Positions 34,501 to 44,900 of a stretch of 64,000 nt of DNA are shown in pieces (the stretch's first letter is position 1; every line of letters starts with the position of its first letter). The notes beneath the pieces are model-generated. The model made no database searches. It saw nothing but the letters and a program-made list of their open reading frames with translations, and was not told the DNA's origin. The DNA is from Trebouxia sp. TZW2008 (Eukaryota > Chlorophyta > Trebouxiophyceae > Trebouxiales > Trebouxiaceae), in the NCBI GenBank assembly GCA_002118135.1, contig BDIU01000450.1, positions 1 through 64,000 on the forward strand. The letters run 5' to 3'. The position numbers were made by a program, and so were the translations under genes.

Positions 34501-37500
34501 ATGCTTCATTCCCATTTCCGCGTTCCTGAGCTGCCTCTTTAGACAGAGGCTCCCATTATGATGCCTAACAGTGAGGACTTTCCTTGTCTTTTTCCTGTGA
34601 CATGCACTGACACATCATGCTGCCAGGCTACACTGGGTGTGCTTCCTGGGGCTGTAGGGCTGCATTGTCATATTATGCAGATTGCCTCCCCCATGCTCTC
34701 AGCATCACAAACATGAATGCGACTGCACACTTGGCTTGACCATGTCCTTAAAATTGGGGATATCTGAACGGCTCCCCAGAAACAACTTTTGTTAAACTAT
34801 GACTACTTGCAATGTCTCATGTGCCGATCATCTGCGGATCAAGCTAGCCTGGCAAGACAGGACTTATGCCACAGACACGTAGCACATATGCTTAAAAGTG
34901 TGACGTGTCCATGGACCTGCCTTGTTTTTGGTATCTTAGTTTCTTGATGTTTTTTGTTATTTTTCTTTATGTTTGGATTATCACAAACTCTCTTTTTTCT
35001 GCAGGAATCTGACTTTGCTGGACTGTCAGTGCCTGCACCTCCTGTGCAGCAAACCACCCCTACCATCAAAGTCAAGTTAACCTCAAACCCTTCACCCACT
35101 GTAAGCCCTGTCCTGAACCGTAGCGCTGCTGCCAGACCCATAGCTGCCCTCTCGCCCCACCAGCAGCGGTCACAGCAGCTGCCAGGGTTTGCACAAGAGA
35201 CTGCGCTACCTGTGAGTCAGCAAGGGGTGACTGATCAGCAGTCACAGCAGCAGCCAGGCCAATCACTGCAGCAGCAGGGTCAGGGGCTGAGGGTGAAGAA
35301 GAAAAAGAGGCGGTTAGATGAGCAGGTTCCTGAGCAGCTGGGGCAGCATCAGCAGCACCACTTACTTGGTGAGTCATCACAGCAACAGGGGCCGCAGCTG
35401 AAGAAGCAGAAGCAGGGTCAAGCTCAGTCCTCAGGGCAGGCTCAAGGCAGTGAAGGGCAGAAGATCAAGCTCAAGATTGGTGGTCAGTCTCTCAAGGTAC
35501 AATACTCAGCTCAATAATGACTTTGTGCTGGATCTGGGGAACCAAAAGTTTTGTTTCAGTTGCCGTTAACATGCCTGGCAACTCCATGAGGTGGTCTATG
35601 GAGGTCAAGCTGTGGGCGTTTGGCAAAAGTCAGCTGCTTTTGCTTAGATCATGAGAACATACAATGCAGCCCTATGATCACATTGCATAGGGTATTGGGC
35701 TGCATTGTTGTGTTAACAAAGTGCAGCACAGAATAGCTTACTTTTTTGCCTCAAGATACCAATGTCTGCATTTGGTTATATCCTTGCATGCTGTATTAGC
35801 ATGAGGAGGCCATGCCAAAACACATGGCTCAATGCAGATCATGTCCCCATCTGCAGTCCGTGCAAGCGTGATAAGAGTCCAAACTGCAGCACATGCACAT
35901 CTCTTAGGACTGCACAGCTGTCAATCACAAAGCACGAGACGTCTGCATGACCCACTCTAAATGTATGCATTAGCCATCAAAAGCCCCTGTCTTTGCAGAG
36001 ACGGGAATCTGTTGCTGACAGCTCAGCATCCAATGCTCCTAAGAAGCTGAAGCTGACCATGAAAGTGCCCACTCAGCCGTCCAGCCTGAACCCCACCGCT
36101 GCTCACAGCACAGACTCAAGCCCTGCCAGGGTTTCAGGGGCATCTCCAGATCGCCGCAGGGCTGCTGGGGACCGCCCTGCCAAAGGATCAGGGGCAGCTT
36201 CAGGTGCCCCCAGGGCTGCTTCTGGGGAACGCCCGGATAGAGTCTCAGGGGCGTCTCCAGAAGGCCCCAGGGCTGCTGGGGACCGCCCTGCTCAACCCTC
36301 AGGCGCACCTGCAGATGGCCCCAGGACTGCTGCTGACCGCCCTAGGGCACCTGCAGATGTCCCCAGGGCTGTTGGGGAGCCCAAGAGACCAGTTGAGGCT
36401 CCCAGGGCTGCTGCAGACCGCCCTAGGGCACCTGCAGGCTCGCAAGATGCAGACCGAAGGTCCAGTTCAGCAGCAGGACCATTGCAGCCTGCTGCCCCAG
36501 GGCCATCAGAAGCAGGGTCTGTGGGGCAGCCATCAGCCCTGCCCAAGAAAGCGCCTCCTGCCAAGAAGGTGATGCACCGCATGCAGCAGCACCAGACTGC
36601 ATATTCACAGTTTACATAGCTTAGACATTGGATACCTTTATCACAAACTGCTCTGCACACAATGTTTCCTGCGTGACCTGTGGACAAGTCTACAAGAAGC
36701 CACGCCCAAGCTGCTAAGACATCTGCATCAATGTCACCTTTGTCACGTAGCTGGCATGTCGGTCCGTTCTTGTGTGTCATACATGGTCCAGACATATCAT
36801 GACGAGTGAGCAATGCTTCTCTACTAGAGATCTGACAGGTTGCCAATGCACCAGCAGCAGCCCCAAGGGGAAACAGCATCGCTTCTTGTGTATTCCATAC
36901 TGTGTAATGCATATGCAGGGGGTGCCTAAGAAAAAGAAAGAGAGCGCAAAGAAAGGCCTGGCCAAGATTCTGGGGCACATTCTGGCTGACTGCAGGAAGG
37001 CAGAGGGGTTGCCCAAGCAGTGGTGGGATCTTTTATCGGTAAATTGCTCAACTTCAATTGCATTCTAAAAAAAGGCAAATGCCAAAGCTAGCAGCTTTTG
37101 GGTCACTCTTTGTGCAGACTTCCTGCAATGCATGTTATCAACGTGCTTATGGCATGGTCCCAAAATTCAAGATCAAACACAACTTGCGTGTTGCAACAGA
37201 GGACACAGCACATCTTGAACATCTTTGGTAGAGACATGTTTTTCCACTCTGTCTCTGGCATGCATAAGCCTGATTACTTCTTGCAAACTGTGTTAGTTGT
37301 GTGGCTCATTGCTGGAAACACGTATCTGAGGACATCTTGTTGGCATGTCGTGACTTTCTCAACTGCTGAGCTGACTGCAGATACCTGTTAGCAAAGGCAG
37401 GGTCACAGACTACAATGACTTCGTTCGTCCTGAAGACGAGATGTGGCTGAAGAAGATCAATGGGAAGCTGACCAAAGTCCAGTACGTAAACAGGAGCCAG

Positions 37501-38166
37501 TTTCAGGATGATGTGCACCAGATCTGGAAGAATGCAGTGAAGTACAATGTATACTCTGGTAGCTTGTGCGCATTTCCAGGTAACCGCCTTGACAGTCTGT
37601 CCTGACTCTGCGTAGACCTTAGAATGAACTGTCCCAAAACAAATTCACCATTAACGAGTAACCCTGGCAACAAATGTGTGCAGGCAACAGACCTGAAATT
37701 CTGTTCTGGCTATTTCCAAATCCCAAATGCAGTTCTTCACAAAGAATAGCGATGAGTTTCCTGGCATTTCAAGGCTGTTGCCTCAGAAGCTTTAAGAGTT
37801 TGCCAGGACTGTATCCCTAACCAGCCCTGGCAGCTTCTATTTGCATAGCTTCTGTAAATTCGCCTAGTGGCCACGACTTTGCTGCTTCTCTTCTGTTCTA
37901 CTTTGGGGCCAGTATTGAACCGCTGATGTCATCTCAATGCATGCAAATTTGTGCCCCGCTCAGTTCCAGGAAGTATGCTGCGAGGACTTTTGGGTTTCTG
38001 TCAATCTGTACAATATTGCCAACTTTGCAACAGTTGCTTGTGTACTGCAGACGCAGCAAAGTACGCTGACATGATATACCAGGCATGCCTGGCTGGACTT
38101 GACAAATACGCAGCAGAACTTGACGAAGCAGAGCAAAATATACAGGATGAAGACAAGACAGCATGA
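16524..38166 (+). CDS. TAF1: Transcription initiation factor TFIID subunit 1
   Basis: The 27 exons are 16524-16652, 16706-16795, 16885-17580, 18011-18510, 18872-19227, 20001-20386, 21209-21485, 22754-22881, 23321-23584, 24702-24786, 25062-25136, 26265-26538, 27167-27371, 27669-27884, 28435-28611, 29185-29351, 29635-29749, 30203-30331, 31025-31157, 31807-31937, 32458-32772, 33974-34081, 35005-35496, 35999-36568, 36919-37038, 37381-37579 and 38051-38166. All phases match and give 2150 residues. The N terminus (SSFLWGNVDTHG) fits the TBP-binding TAND. A likely ubiquitin-like segment (exons 8-9) precedes the TAF1 core (DUF3591: LLEYFEECPLML, GMGAKLTTYYRRSS, FLLIRNATGAVFLREL, GWWQLKPGARLPSEAELR, GTSADLRRL, EIWQRQ). 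A CCHC zinc knuckle (CRDCGQ / GH...KKC) and one bromodomain (PVSKGRVTDYNDFV... NAVKYN) follow. TAF1 is the scaffold of TFIID at core promoters in the nucleus. Exons 9, 17 and 22 end at GC donors. About half of the 26 introns hold exon echoes. Confidence 0.95.
19262..19370 (+). repeat. echo of TAF1 exon 5 3' end
   Basis: The stretch after 19300 repeats the last ~60 bases of exon 5 (CCAATGCCGCTGTTGGAA... CGTCCCAAGA), just downstream of the real donor at 19228. The copied donor is altered (GAAAGACG instead of GAGAGGTATG), so it is unlikely to be used. Confidence 0.85.
19785..19985. repeat. dispersed non-coding repeat, copy 1
   Basis: Two blocks recur elsewhere in this window. The block at 19788-19835 (CCTGGCAAGATAGGACTT... 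CTAGCACATGTGCTGG) recurs at 34845-34890 in the same direction and at about 46980-47030 reversed. The block at 19918-19980 (GAGGCATACCTGTCAC... GGTGTCAAATCAATCA) recurs at 46761-46822. This looks like a dispersed element family of unknown type. No terminal inverted repeat is confirmed. Confidence 0.6.
19868..19905 (+). repeat. echo of TAF1 exon 6 acceptor
   Basis: CAGGCCAAGCTGTAGTGCAG with its upstream pyrimidine/TTTCG context appears here and again at the true exon 6 start at 20001. The copy holds the acceptor and roughly the first 20 exon bases, then goes into unrelated sequence. It overlaps the dispersed repeat. Confidence 0.8.
20993..21208 (+). repeat. near-complete echo of TAF1 exon 7 with an in-frame stop
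   Basis: This 216-base unit is a head-to-tail duplicate of the acceptor edge and first ~208 bases of exon 7 (21209-21485). It reads FNISKDAIHFPAGTRKGEK against FNISKDAIYVPAGTRKGEK in the real exon. A change in CTGCACTGAATCC makes a TGA where the real exon reads CTGCACTCAATCC, so inclusion of the copy would truncate TAF1. Its acceptor (CTGTGCAG) is intact. Confidence 0.95.
22245..22611 (+). repeat. partial echoes of TAF1 exon 8, one inverted
   Basis: Fragments of the exon 8 start occur at about 22248-22290 (GTTGACAAGATGCTAGTG) and 22474-22510 (GATGCTGGTCAAGATCAGCAG). At 22591-22611 the same motif occurs as its reverse complement (GCTGATCTTGACCAGCATCT). The true exon is 22754-22881. Confidence 0.8.
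23696..24565 (+). repeat. five to six echoes of TAF1 exon 9 3' end, each with a GC donor
   Basis: The last ~85 bases of exon 9 (IFSSIKLLP... SGAALAPPAAFQ) recur at about 23696-23768, 23848-23939, 24010-24111, 24187-24277 and 24345-24447, with a weaker remnant at 24535-24565. Period is about 155 to 175 bases. Each clear copy ends in CAG followed by GCAAGT, the same non-canonical donor as the real exon end at 23584. Most keep the reading frame over much of their length. Confidence 0.93.
25600..26219 (+). repeat. three echoes of TAF1 exon 12 5' part
   Basis: Copies start at about 25605, 25826 and 26040, and the true exon at 26265, giving a period of 214 to 225 bases. Each contains the acceptor TGCCAGCAG and ~165 coding bases of the TAF1 core (HDKWKVGTVEPLQAQEDSPF... 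MYRAPGFAY). The first copy has a stop. The second is open across its whole length, and the third is open with a 6-base in-frame deletion. None has the 3' part of the exon or its donor. Confidence 0.95.
26618..26690 (+). repeat. echo of TAF1 exon 12 3' end
   Basis: TGTGGGGCAGCAGGTGG... CCCACTCCTGGCAGTAGAGACGTTAG repeats the final ~60 bases of exon 12 and its GTGTGT donor, 140 bases downstream of the real one at 26538. Thus the same exon has echoes on both sides: 5' parts upstream, 3' part downstream. Confidence 0.9.
26775..27080 (+). repeat. two echoes of TAF1 exon 13 5' part
   Basis: Copies at about 26780-26855 and 26942-27080 repeat GGAGATTGAGGGTGG... GTGCATGTG and, in the second, the Lys-rich stretch AKQAEAKSGK. 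The second has lost one base near 27050 and hits a TGA. Both keep a TTGCAG or CTCCAG acceptor. The true exon is 27167-27371. Confidence 0.92.
28305..28355 (+). repeat. echo of TAF1 exon 15 5' edge
   Basis: ACAGGCAAACCTGCAAGC... GCATTTGGTCTTGATCTTC repeats the acceptor and first ~45 bases of exon 15 (28435-28611: GKQAAAKHLDLILK) with many substitutions. It is an old copy. Confidence 0.7.
28795..28890 (+). repeat. echo of TAF1 exon 16 5' part with stop
   Basis: GTGCAG then FGNQAAAQQKGKVTDTSADL repeats the start of exon 16 (29185-29351: FGNQAAAQKEGKLTGTSADL). The copy ends in a TGA at AGCTTCTGA. It lies some 390 bases upstream of the real exon. Confidence 0.92.
29400..29575 (+). repeat. two echoes of TAF1 exon 16 3' end
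   Basis: The end of exon 16 (CACGTCATCAAGGACCAGAAGC... GACCTGCTCAG) recurs at about 29420-29475 (CATAATCAAGGACCGCAAGC) and 29518-29572 (CATGTAACCAAGGACCAAAAG). Neither keeps a clean GT donor. With the upstream copy at 28795 this exon also has echoes on both sides. Confidence 0.82.
30826..30990 (+). repeat. two echoes of TAF1 exon 19 5' part
   Basis: GGCTGAAGAAGGGGAAGAG... CAGCAGGCTGCTGAGGA recurs at about 30830-30910 and, shorter, at 30930-30985, before the real exon at 31025. The second has the acceptor and only ~45 exon bases. Confidence 0.88.
31310..31555 (+). repeat. two echoes of TAF1 exon 19 3' end
   Basis: CAAACCATGCGCAAAGAGGG... CCAATGCACCCACAGGTGCAG at 31315-31385 and a shorter AGCCAGCCTGAGTCTCCCAG... 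CACCCACACATGCAG at 31508-31553 copy the end of exon 19 and its donor region. The real exon ends at 31157. Confidence 0.88.
32825..32965 (+). repeat. two echoes of the TAF1 zinc-knuckle half-exon
   Basis: TGCAGGGACTGTGGGCAGGT at the end of exon 21 recurs at 32838-32862 (GCAGGGACTGGTGTGAGGTGATG) and 32937-32960 (GCAGGGACTGTGGTGATG). Both are downstream of the real donor at 32773. Confidence 0.75.
33793..33891 (+). repeat. 33-base tandem repeat, three copies, TAF1 intron 21
   Basis: Three near-identical units of 33 bases (ACTGTAGCTTGCACACATG...) lie about 80 bases before the acceptor of exon 22. Each unit starts and ends with complementary CACTGTAG / CTACAGTG, so each copy can fold as a hairpin. 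It is not exon-derived. Confidence 0.92.
34150..34430 (+). repeat. echoes of TAF1 exon 22 3' end with GC donor
   Basis: The end of exon 22 (CCTGACATACAGCTTGA... GCGCAG then GCAAGA) recurs at about 34177-34214 and 34305-34342 with a 128-base period, with a degraded third copy near 34410-34430. The first two keep the GC donor of the real exon end at 34081. The intronic part of the unit is also well conserved. Confidence 0.92.
34840..34895. repeat. dispersed non-coding repeat, copy 2
   Basis: CTAGCCTGGCAAGACAGGACTT... GTAGCACATATGCT matches 19788-19835. It lies in TAF1 intron 22, about 110 bases before the exon 23 acceptor. Confidence 0.6.
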
Positions 38167-38970
38167 ATGAATCAGTTTGAAGCCCTTGAGTCCAACAGTG
38201 TTTCTGCAGCTGCCAGCTGCAAAGGCTTTCGATGCCTGTACACGTGTACAATTCTTTCAAGTCCCAAATCACGATGGAGAGATTACGACTGAGCGACGCA
38301 TCAGCGTTCCAGTCCATGTATGCACTGTGCAGCCATCACCTGTATGCATATGATGACACGCTGACAACACTTGTCACATTGGCCATCGCATCAGCAGCTG
38401 ATCAGCAAATTGAAGCCCCCTGCAGCTTGCATGCCTTTGTCTTTGTCTGCATGTTTGGTGCCACATCTGCACATCATGCCTGCATGTACAGTGCACGCCA
38501 CGAAATTGCTGTCAAGCACACACAGAAAGACATGCATCATCAGTAGGCGAATCAGTATGCGCATTGTGTCACACTGAGGGCACATGCTTCTTGTCAGGTG
38601 TATGTTGCCTCTATGTGCCCAAGCTACGCGACACAAGCAGACACACTTTTGCAACACGCATCATGTACACAAACACACATGATACACTTTCGTGTTGGCT
38701 GGCTGGATGGTTGGGGAGCGAGCAATCTGGTGGCCGACGCGTGTCCTAGAAGCTGTGCGTGTCACGTGCGATAGCTTGATGGATTCGCTGGCCTAGCTGT
38801 ACACTGGTTTTGAAAAAGGCCCACTCAGCATTCGGCCCGCAAAAGCGTGCCGTGTTGACTTCCGAAGTGTTGCTTCGTGCACTGATCTGCTCGGAAAGCA
38901 GCTTGTAACTGGAGCCTGGAGTTTCCCGAGCTATTTCCGCGTTTTCGTACCGCTAAGGGCTTTGCATCAG
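38167..38970. promoter_or_regulatory. TAF1 3' flank and promoter of the membrane-protein gene
   Basis: An 800-base gap without a supported exon. The first part must hold the TAF1 transcript end and the last few hundred bases the promoter of the next gene. No clear TATA box is seen. Confidence 0.45.
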
Positions 38971-41900
38971 ATGGCTCACATGTTATCCTTGACAGCTTCT
39001 AGCACAGTGCGGCCGACAGGTACGTCAGCTGCCCGCATCGCGGCCCCAAACGCATATCGCAGTCATTGCGGCTGGGCGAGCCAATTTTGAGCGTTTTATG
39101 CAGTTACTGCAAGAGGCCCATGCCTTTGCCCAGCGAGGTTGACATCAAAGAGCCTCAACGGTCGAGTGCTTTCTACGCAGCCCAGACGAGTTGCGAGGCG
39201 CACAGCATTTGTGAGCGCCCGACAGATTGCAAGTTCTTCACGCATATTCTGCAAAACATTGTCAAATTTGAGCAAGCAGCACAAAGCTGGCAAATCAGCT
39301 GATGCAGCCAACAAGATCAGCAGACGCCAGATTTCGAACATCCACACAGCATGTCACATTGCTTGCCTGTCTCAGATGCTCACCAGTTGTTGGAACAGCC
39401 AGCCTTAAAGCCACAACTTCTGCAGCCAAGAATTTCAAGTCTTTCTGGAAACATCTGACTGTGGAATGGTTTGCAGGCCCCTGTGGTCCGGGCTTCCAGC
39501 AGTGCCAGTGACACTGCACGTGAAGCGCAGCGTGAGGTTGAAGGTCAGCCGTCTCAGCAATTGCAGAACATGACCTGTTGATTCATCGCATGTGCTGCAT
39601 ATCCTTGTTCCAAGTCTATGATGCAAGCCCTTGCATGTCCTACTACCTTGTTGAAAGTTGTGGCATGTCTTGGCGTCATGTGACGCTTGAAGAGATGATC
39701 AAAAGCTCATTCAGAGCTGATGCTGAGCACATCAGCGCCTTTGCAGCAGATCTATATGTCATCACTGCGCAGATCTCTCAGCCGCTGTTTAAACAGTCAA
39801 CAGCTGCTGAACAGCAAACCGTATTCATGTCAGCTTTCTCAAAGGCTGCCTTCAACTGTTTGAGTTGTCTGCAAACAGCTGACAAGTCTAGCAGTGCGCC
39901 TTTGATGCAGCGTGCCATGCACCTTCAAAGCCAGCGAAAAAGCCTGCGCATATGTGGTGTCACATTTGCACAGGATGAATTGCTGGTTGCAACAGCGTCC
40001 AGATTCTTGGTGTCAAGCCACACATGTCTAACAAAGCTGCAGTATGCCATGAATTCTGCTGCCATGTGCTTGTGCCATGTGCTAACACGCGTGTTCACTT
40101 GCATGACATGCACTGTATTGCCATGTGTGACACTCCCTCAAAGTCATGGGCTACAGCGTCATAGAAGCTTGGGTTGTTGCTGTGGATTACGCCTGTCTAC
40201 AGCCATACAGTAGCCCAATACCATTCTCCCCATGCGCCACTGCCTTGATTGAATCTACACAGCAAGTCAGGTGTGCTTGCAGGCTTTTTGTCTGACCAGG
40301 GCACACAACAGGTTCCCTATTTTTGGCTGGCGACAGCATGGACAACTGTAGCAGCCCGCGAGACCTTCTTCACCATCCAGTGCAAACCCAGTACGACTGC
40401 GGCTGCTCTTGTCATAGCACACGCTTTTTGTGCAGGCTTCCTGTCTGACCAGGGCACAAAGAAGGTTACCTACACTTTGCTGGCTCTAGCGCGGAAGCCG
40501 TAGCAGCCTGCGAGATCTTCTTCATCAACCACTGCAAACCCAATATCACTGCTGCTACTCTAATCATAGCACACGCTTGCTTGTGCAGGCTTCCTGTCTG
40601 ACCAGGGCACATAGAAGATTACGTACAGTTTGCTAGCACTAGCATGGAAGCTGTAGCAGCCTGCGAGACCTTCTTCACCATCCACTGCAAACCCAGTATC
40701 ACTGCTACTACTCTTATTGTAGCACACGCTCGCTTGTGCAGGCTTCCTGTCTAACAAGGGGACCCAGCAGGCAGCGTAAGGGCTACTGGCAATACACACT
40801 TGCTGCTGCTGTTGCTGCTGCTGCTGTTGACATTGTTGAACAGTTTGCTTATGTGTGCAGGCTTCCTGTCTGACCAGGGCACACAGAAGGCAGCCTACGG
40901 TCTGTTGGCAGTAGCATGGACAACTGTGGCCGCCTGCAAGATCTTCTTCACCCACCACTTTTTTGAGTACGCCTTCAGCCTGGCTCAGCCCTATGGCGTC
41001 GGGCTGCTGGGCCTGCAGCGTCTGGCAGGCTTCTCCTCTCTGGCCCCAGCTGTGGCTGCCTACACTCTTGTGGTAAGGAGGATTGAGTACCTTGTGGATA
41101 TTTGTGCTGTCACATTCAGGAATGTCACAGCGCATCTGTTATCTTGTCTGCGTGTGAGCAACATCCACACAAAGAAATCCCTGAAGTGCATCTATTGTCT
41201 TATGCATGTGTGCACAAAGTGACAAAGAGAAAACAAGAAAAGCTACAACGCAGTTGCAGTGGCGGCGTGCAGAAAGCTGTCAAGGGGAGCCGCCTGAGCC
41301 CCCACACCTTCAAATAAATTCCTCCCCTGAAAGCACTTCTTCCAAAACCTCAGACGGAGCAACCTCAACAGTACATCTTCTACCTTAGCATCTGTGCAAA
41401 AGTCACAAGCAATATGTATAATTATGATGGTGTTTCATGCAGAAAGCTTCCAAGGGTGGTCGTCTGGACTCTCACACCTATCTGCGCCAGAACCTGGCTC
41501 TGGCTGTGGCCGGCATCTCCACCCTCTTTTTCCTGTGGCAGACCCCCGCATATGTCCTCAATGTCACTGCCCAGAGGTACGCCTTACCAAGGCTTTTTGC
41601 AGGCTGTCCATCCTACTTCTAGCTGAGTCTTGTCAGGTTGAGGAGTGACATTGCAGTAGAGCTGCTTTGCTGTTCCTCTCACACGCTTGAAATGCACTGC
41701 TCAGAAGGACACCTTGCCGAGCCTTCTCCCAGGCTATTGTTGGTTGTCAGCAAGTCTGGCCAGCTTTGAATGGAATGCCCTTCTCACTGTCTTTGCAAGC
41801 CGGTCCTCAACACCACTGGGCTGTTCAGAATTAATGTCAGGGCTGTCACCAGGCCATCAAGAGCTCTTGTCAGCTTGAAGCAAGTCCCCTTCACGTTCTT

Positions 41901-44900
41901 TGCCTTGTCCAGTCTTGGCAGCTGCCTTGCTCAGGCTTGTCCAGGCTGTCAGTGCCTGCTCAAGACACTGGTGATTGTCTTCCACGTGGCTGCTCATCTG
42001 CAAGCCAGTTAGGCGTACTGACGCCCCAAACTGTCGTCTTTACAGGACTGCAGGAGCTTTGGCTGCATTGATAGCTGTGGTGGGTGGTGTTGTGTACACC
42101 CAGTACTCCGGCACCCATTTCGATCCCAGCAAGGCTTGACTTCCATGTCACTATGGCTCTACTGGGCAGCATGTCTGCTTTGAGTCGCAATACTGATGCA
42201 TTGGACTGCACATTTGCAGGGCTGCAGGAGCTTTGGCAACTGTTACAGGCGGTGCTGTGTACACCCAATACTCAGGCACCAGTTTTAATCCCAGCAAGGC
42301 TTGACTTCCTTGTCACTATACCTTTGCTGGGCAGCATGTCTGCTTTGAGTCTCAATACTGACGCGGGGGACTGCACATTTGCAGGGGTGCAGGAGCTTTG
42401 GCTGCCCTGATAACTGTTGCAGGCGGTGCTGTGTACACCCAATACCCAGGCACCAGTCTTGATCCCAGCAAGGCTCAACTTCCTTGTCACTATGGCTTTG
42501 CTGGGCAGCACGTTTGTGTCTATTCTCAATGCTGATGCCTTGGATTGCACGTTTGCAGGACTGCAGGAGCCTTGGCTGTGTTGACAGCTGTCGTGGGCGG
42601 TGCTGTGTACACCCAGTACTCAGGCACCGGCTTCAACCCTGGCAAGGTGCTGTCAGGCTTCTACAACAGCATCATTGGCCTGCTGAGCCCTAGCAACCTC
42701 AACTCAGCTGCGTACGCTTTCATCGCTGCCGGCCTTGGTCTTTACTCTGGAGTGCTGCTGTTTGGATCCCATGAGGTGGGTCTGTTCTCTTACTCCTGGG
42801 CTTTGAGTGGCTCTCAGTGCTGTGTTTTGATGCGCAAGCTTTCTCTTAGATGCAATTCTTGTGTTCATGCAAAAGAATTGCACGAACACAACAGCGTCAT
42901 TGCCTTGCTTGGCCCTAACAACCTTGACTCTGCTGTGTACGCCTTCATTGTTGCTGGCTTGGGGCCGTATTCTGGAGTGCTGCTGTTTGGATCCCACGAG
43001 CTGGGTCTGGTTTTTTACTTCTGGGCTTTTGAGAGGCTCTCAGTGCTGTGTTTTGATTGTTGTTGCTGGATAACTACTGCCCTAAGCAGGCTAAGCAGGT
43101 TACAGAGTCAGTCACAGATCAGCAGTCACAACAGCACTCAAACTAATACACCTTTGTGCGCTTTATAGAAGTAGGTTGGTGCAGTTGAGCTTTCTGTCAT
43201 TGCACTGATGTTAGCATGAGCTGAAATGAGTGTCAACAATACTTTCTCTGTCTTGTGGTCATGTGAAAAAAGGTGGAAAAGAGACCAAAATTGCAGATTT
43301 TTTTGTATGAAAATGAATTTATTTCTCCAGTATCTGTGACCTATTGTAAAATAACGCACATCTGCTATCATGATTGATTGGATGTGTTTTGGCTTGCTGT
43401 CAAGCAAGCATCAAATCCAAGCACAAGCTGTTGGAGTGACTGAGGCTGTCCAAATGAACGACGGCAGTGCAAGTCACTGCGGACAATCTCTGTGAATTTG
43501 GGTTGTCTGACTGACTGCTGGGTGCATGCGTGCAGCTGGCTGCTCAGTGGCTAAATGTGGGCTGTGAAGTCAGAAGTCAGTTTGTACCTGCACACAGACC
43601 CTGCATTAATTGCTGTGTGACTTACCCTTTTGGCAAGCAGCATTTCACTCACAAAATGTCTGAGTGCTTGTACGTGGCTGCAGCTGGCTGCTCAGTGGCT
43701 GACCGTGGGCTCTGGAGACGTCAGCCTGTACCTGCAGCGTGAGATTGGCCTGTCCGCCTTTCTGGCAGCCGTCCAGACCTACTGCCTCAAGGTCAGTCGC
43801 TCTCCTGTATCACCTGTCCCATTATGTCCCATTGATAGCAATCTTGCAGTTTGCAGCACTGAGGTCTTGAATTTTCAAGCTTAGCAGTGCTGGCTGGGTT
43901 TGTAGGGTGCACATACATTCAGGCACAACTCAACAGCCATCAACATAGAGAAACGTGCAGTTGGTCAAAGCAGCGACAGCTCCAAACGTTGCATAGATCC
44001 AGCATACGCCTTGTTGCATGCAATCAGCGTACAGTTCCTAGATTGCCCTTGATCCTAGCGCTGCAGCATGTTTCTGCACAGGCCATGGTCCATGCTCTCT
44101 GTGTGTTGCTGTTGAACCATCTGCGCCACACAAGTTGCTGCTTCTTGAAGCATACTCACCAGCTTGTTGACAAGTTCACATGGCAAGTTTTGGCTTGCAG
44201 GATGCTGCTGACCGTGACGCCTTGAGCCGATCCACCTTCAAGAACCTCAACCTGGCCCTAGCCGCCATTGCTGCCAGCAATGCCACCACCCTCTGGTGAG
44301 GACAACCCCATACCTTGGCCGATCTTCTGTTGAAAGTTTCGTCATGTCTCTGAGCGTTGTCGCCAGCAACACGATAATTTCGTGCTGAGACAAAATTTTA
44401 CTGTCGTGTCAGATCTGTTCATAGGCACAGGCTGAACTGCACTTCAACAAAGCGTTGCTGGTGTTCCACTGAGCATGATGTCACCTCAGATTCACGCTTA
44501 TTCAGCGTAGCATTTGCTCACTGCTTCCTGCTATTGCTTCATCTGGTTGCTGACCTGACCCCAGACTCATTGCTGTGGCTCTGCCTTCTTGCTGGCTTGA
44601 CCAGACGTCAATGCTGTTGCACCTGTCACATCAGCATTGCATCGAAAACCTCCATGTCCAATATAAATGGTTTAGGTCAGCACATGATTGAACTGGCTGG
44701 AGACAGTTGATTGCTTCTGTACGTACCTAGATGGGCCTGCTGAGCCTGCCTAGCCCACGTTTACAATGAATGATGAATGCATTGAAAACACATCTGCAAA
44801 TCCTTCATGTTGGCCTGATTCTGACTCACTGCATTGGGCGCAGGTGGGCCATCAACTCAGCCAGGCTGGTGTCCTGGTCCAACCAGAGCTATGTGCGTAT

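Noticed and set aside
39578..40213. 211-codon plus-strand open frame in the membrane-protein gene
   Set aside because: It has no recognisable motif, is rich in Cys and His as expected from non-coding sequence of this base composition, and no phase-compatible splice sites join it to neighbouring exons. Treated as intronic.
42890..43015. Second copy of GLGPYSGVLLFGSHE as an additional membrane exon
   Set aside because: It lacks an acceptor, its donor GT is mutated, and the protein joins in phase from 42775 to 43684 without it.
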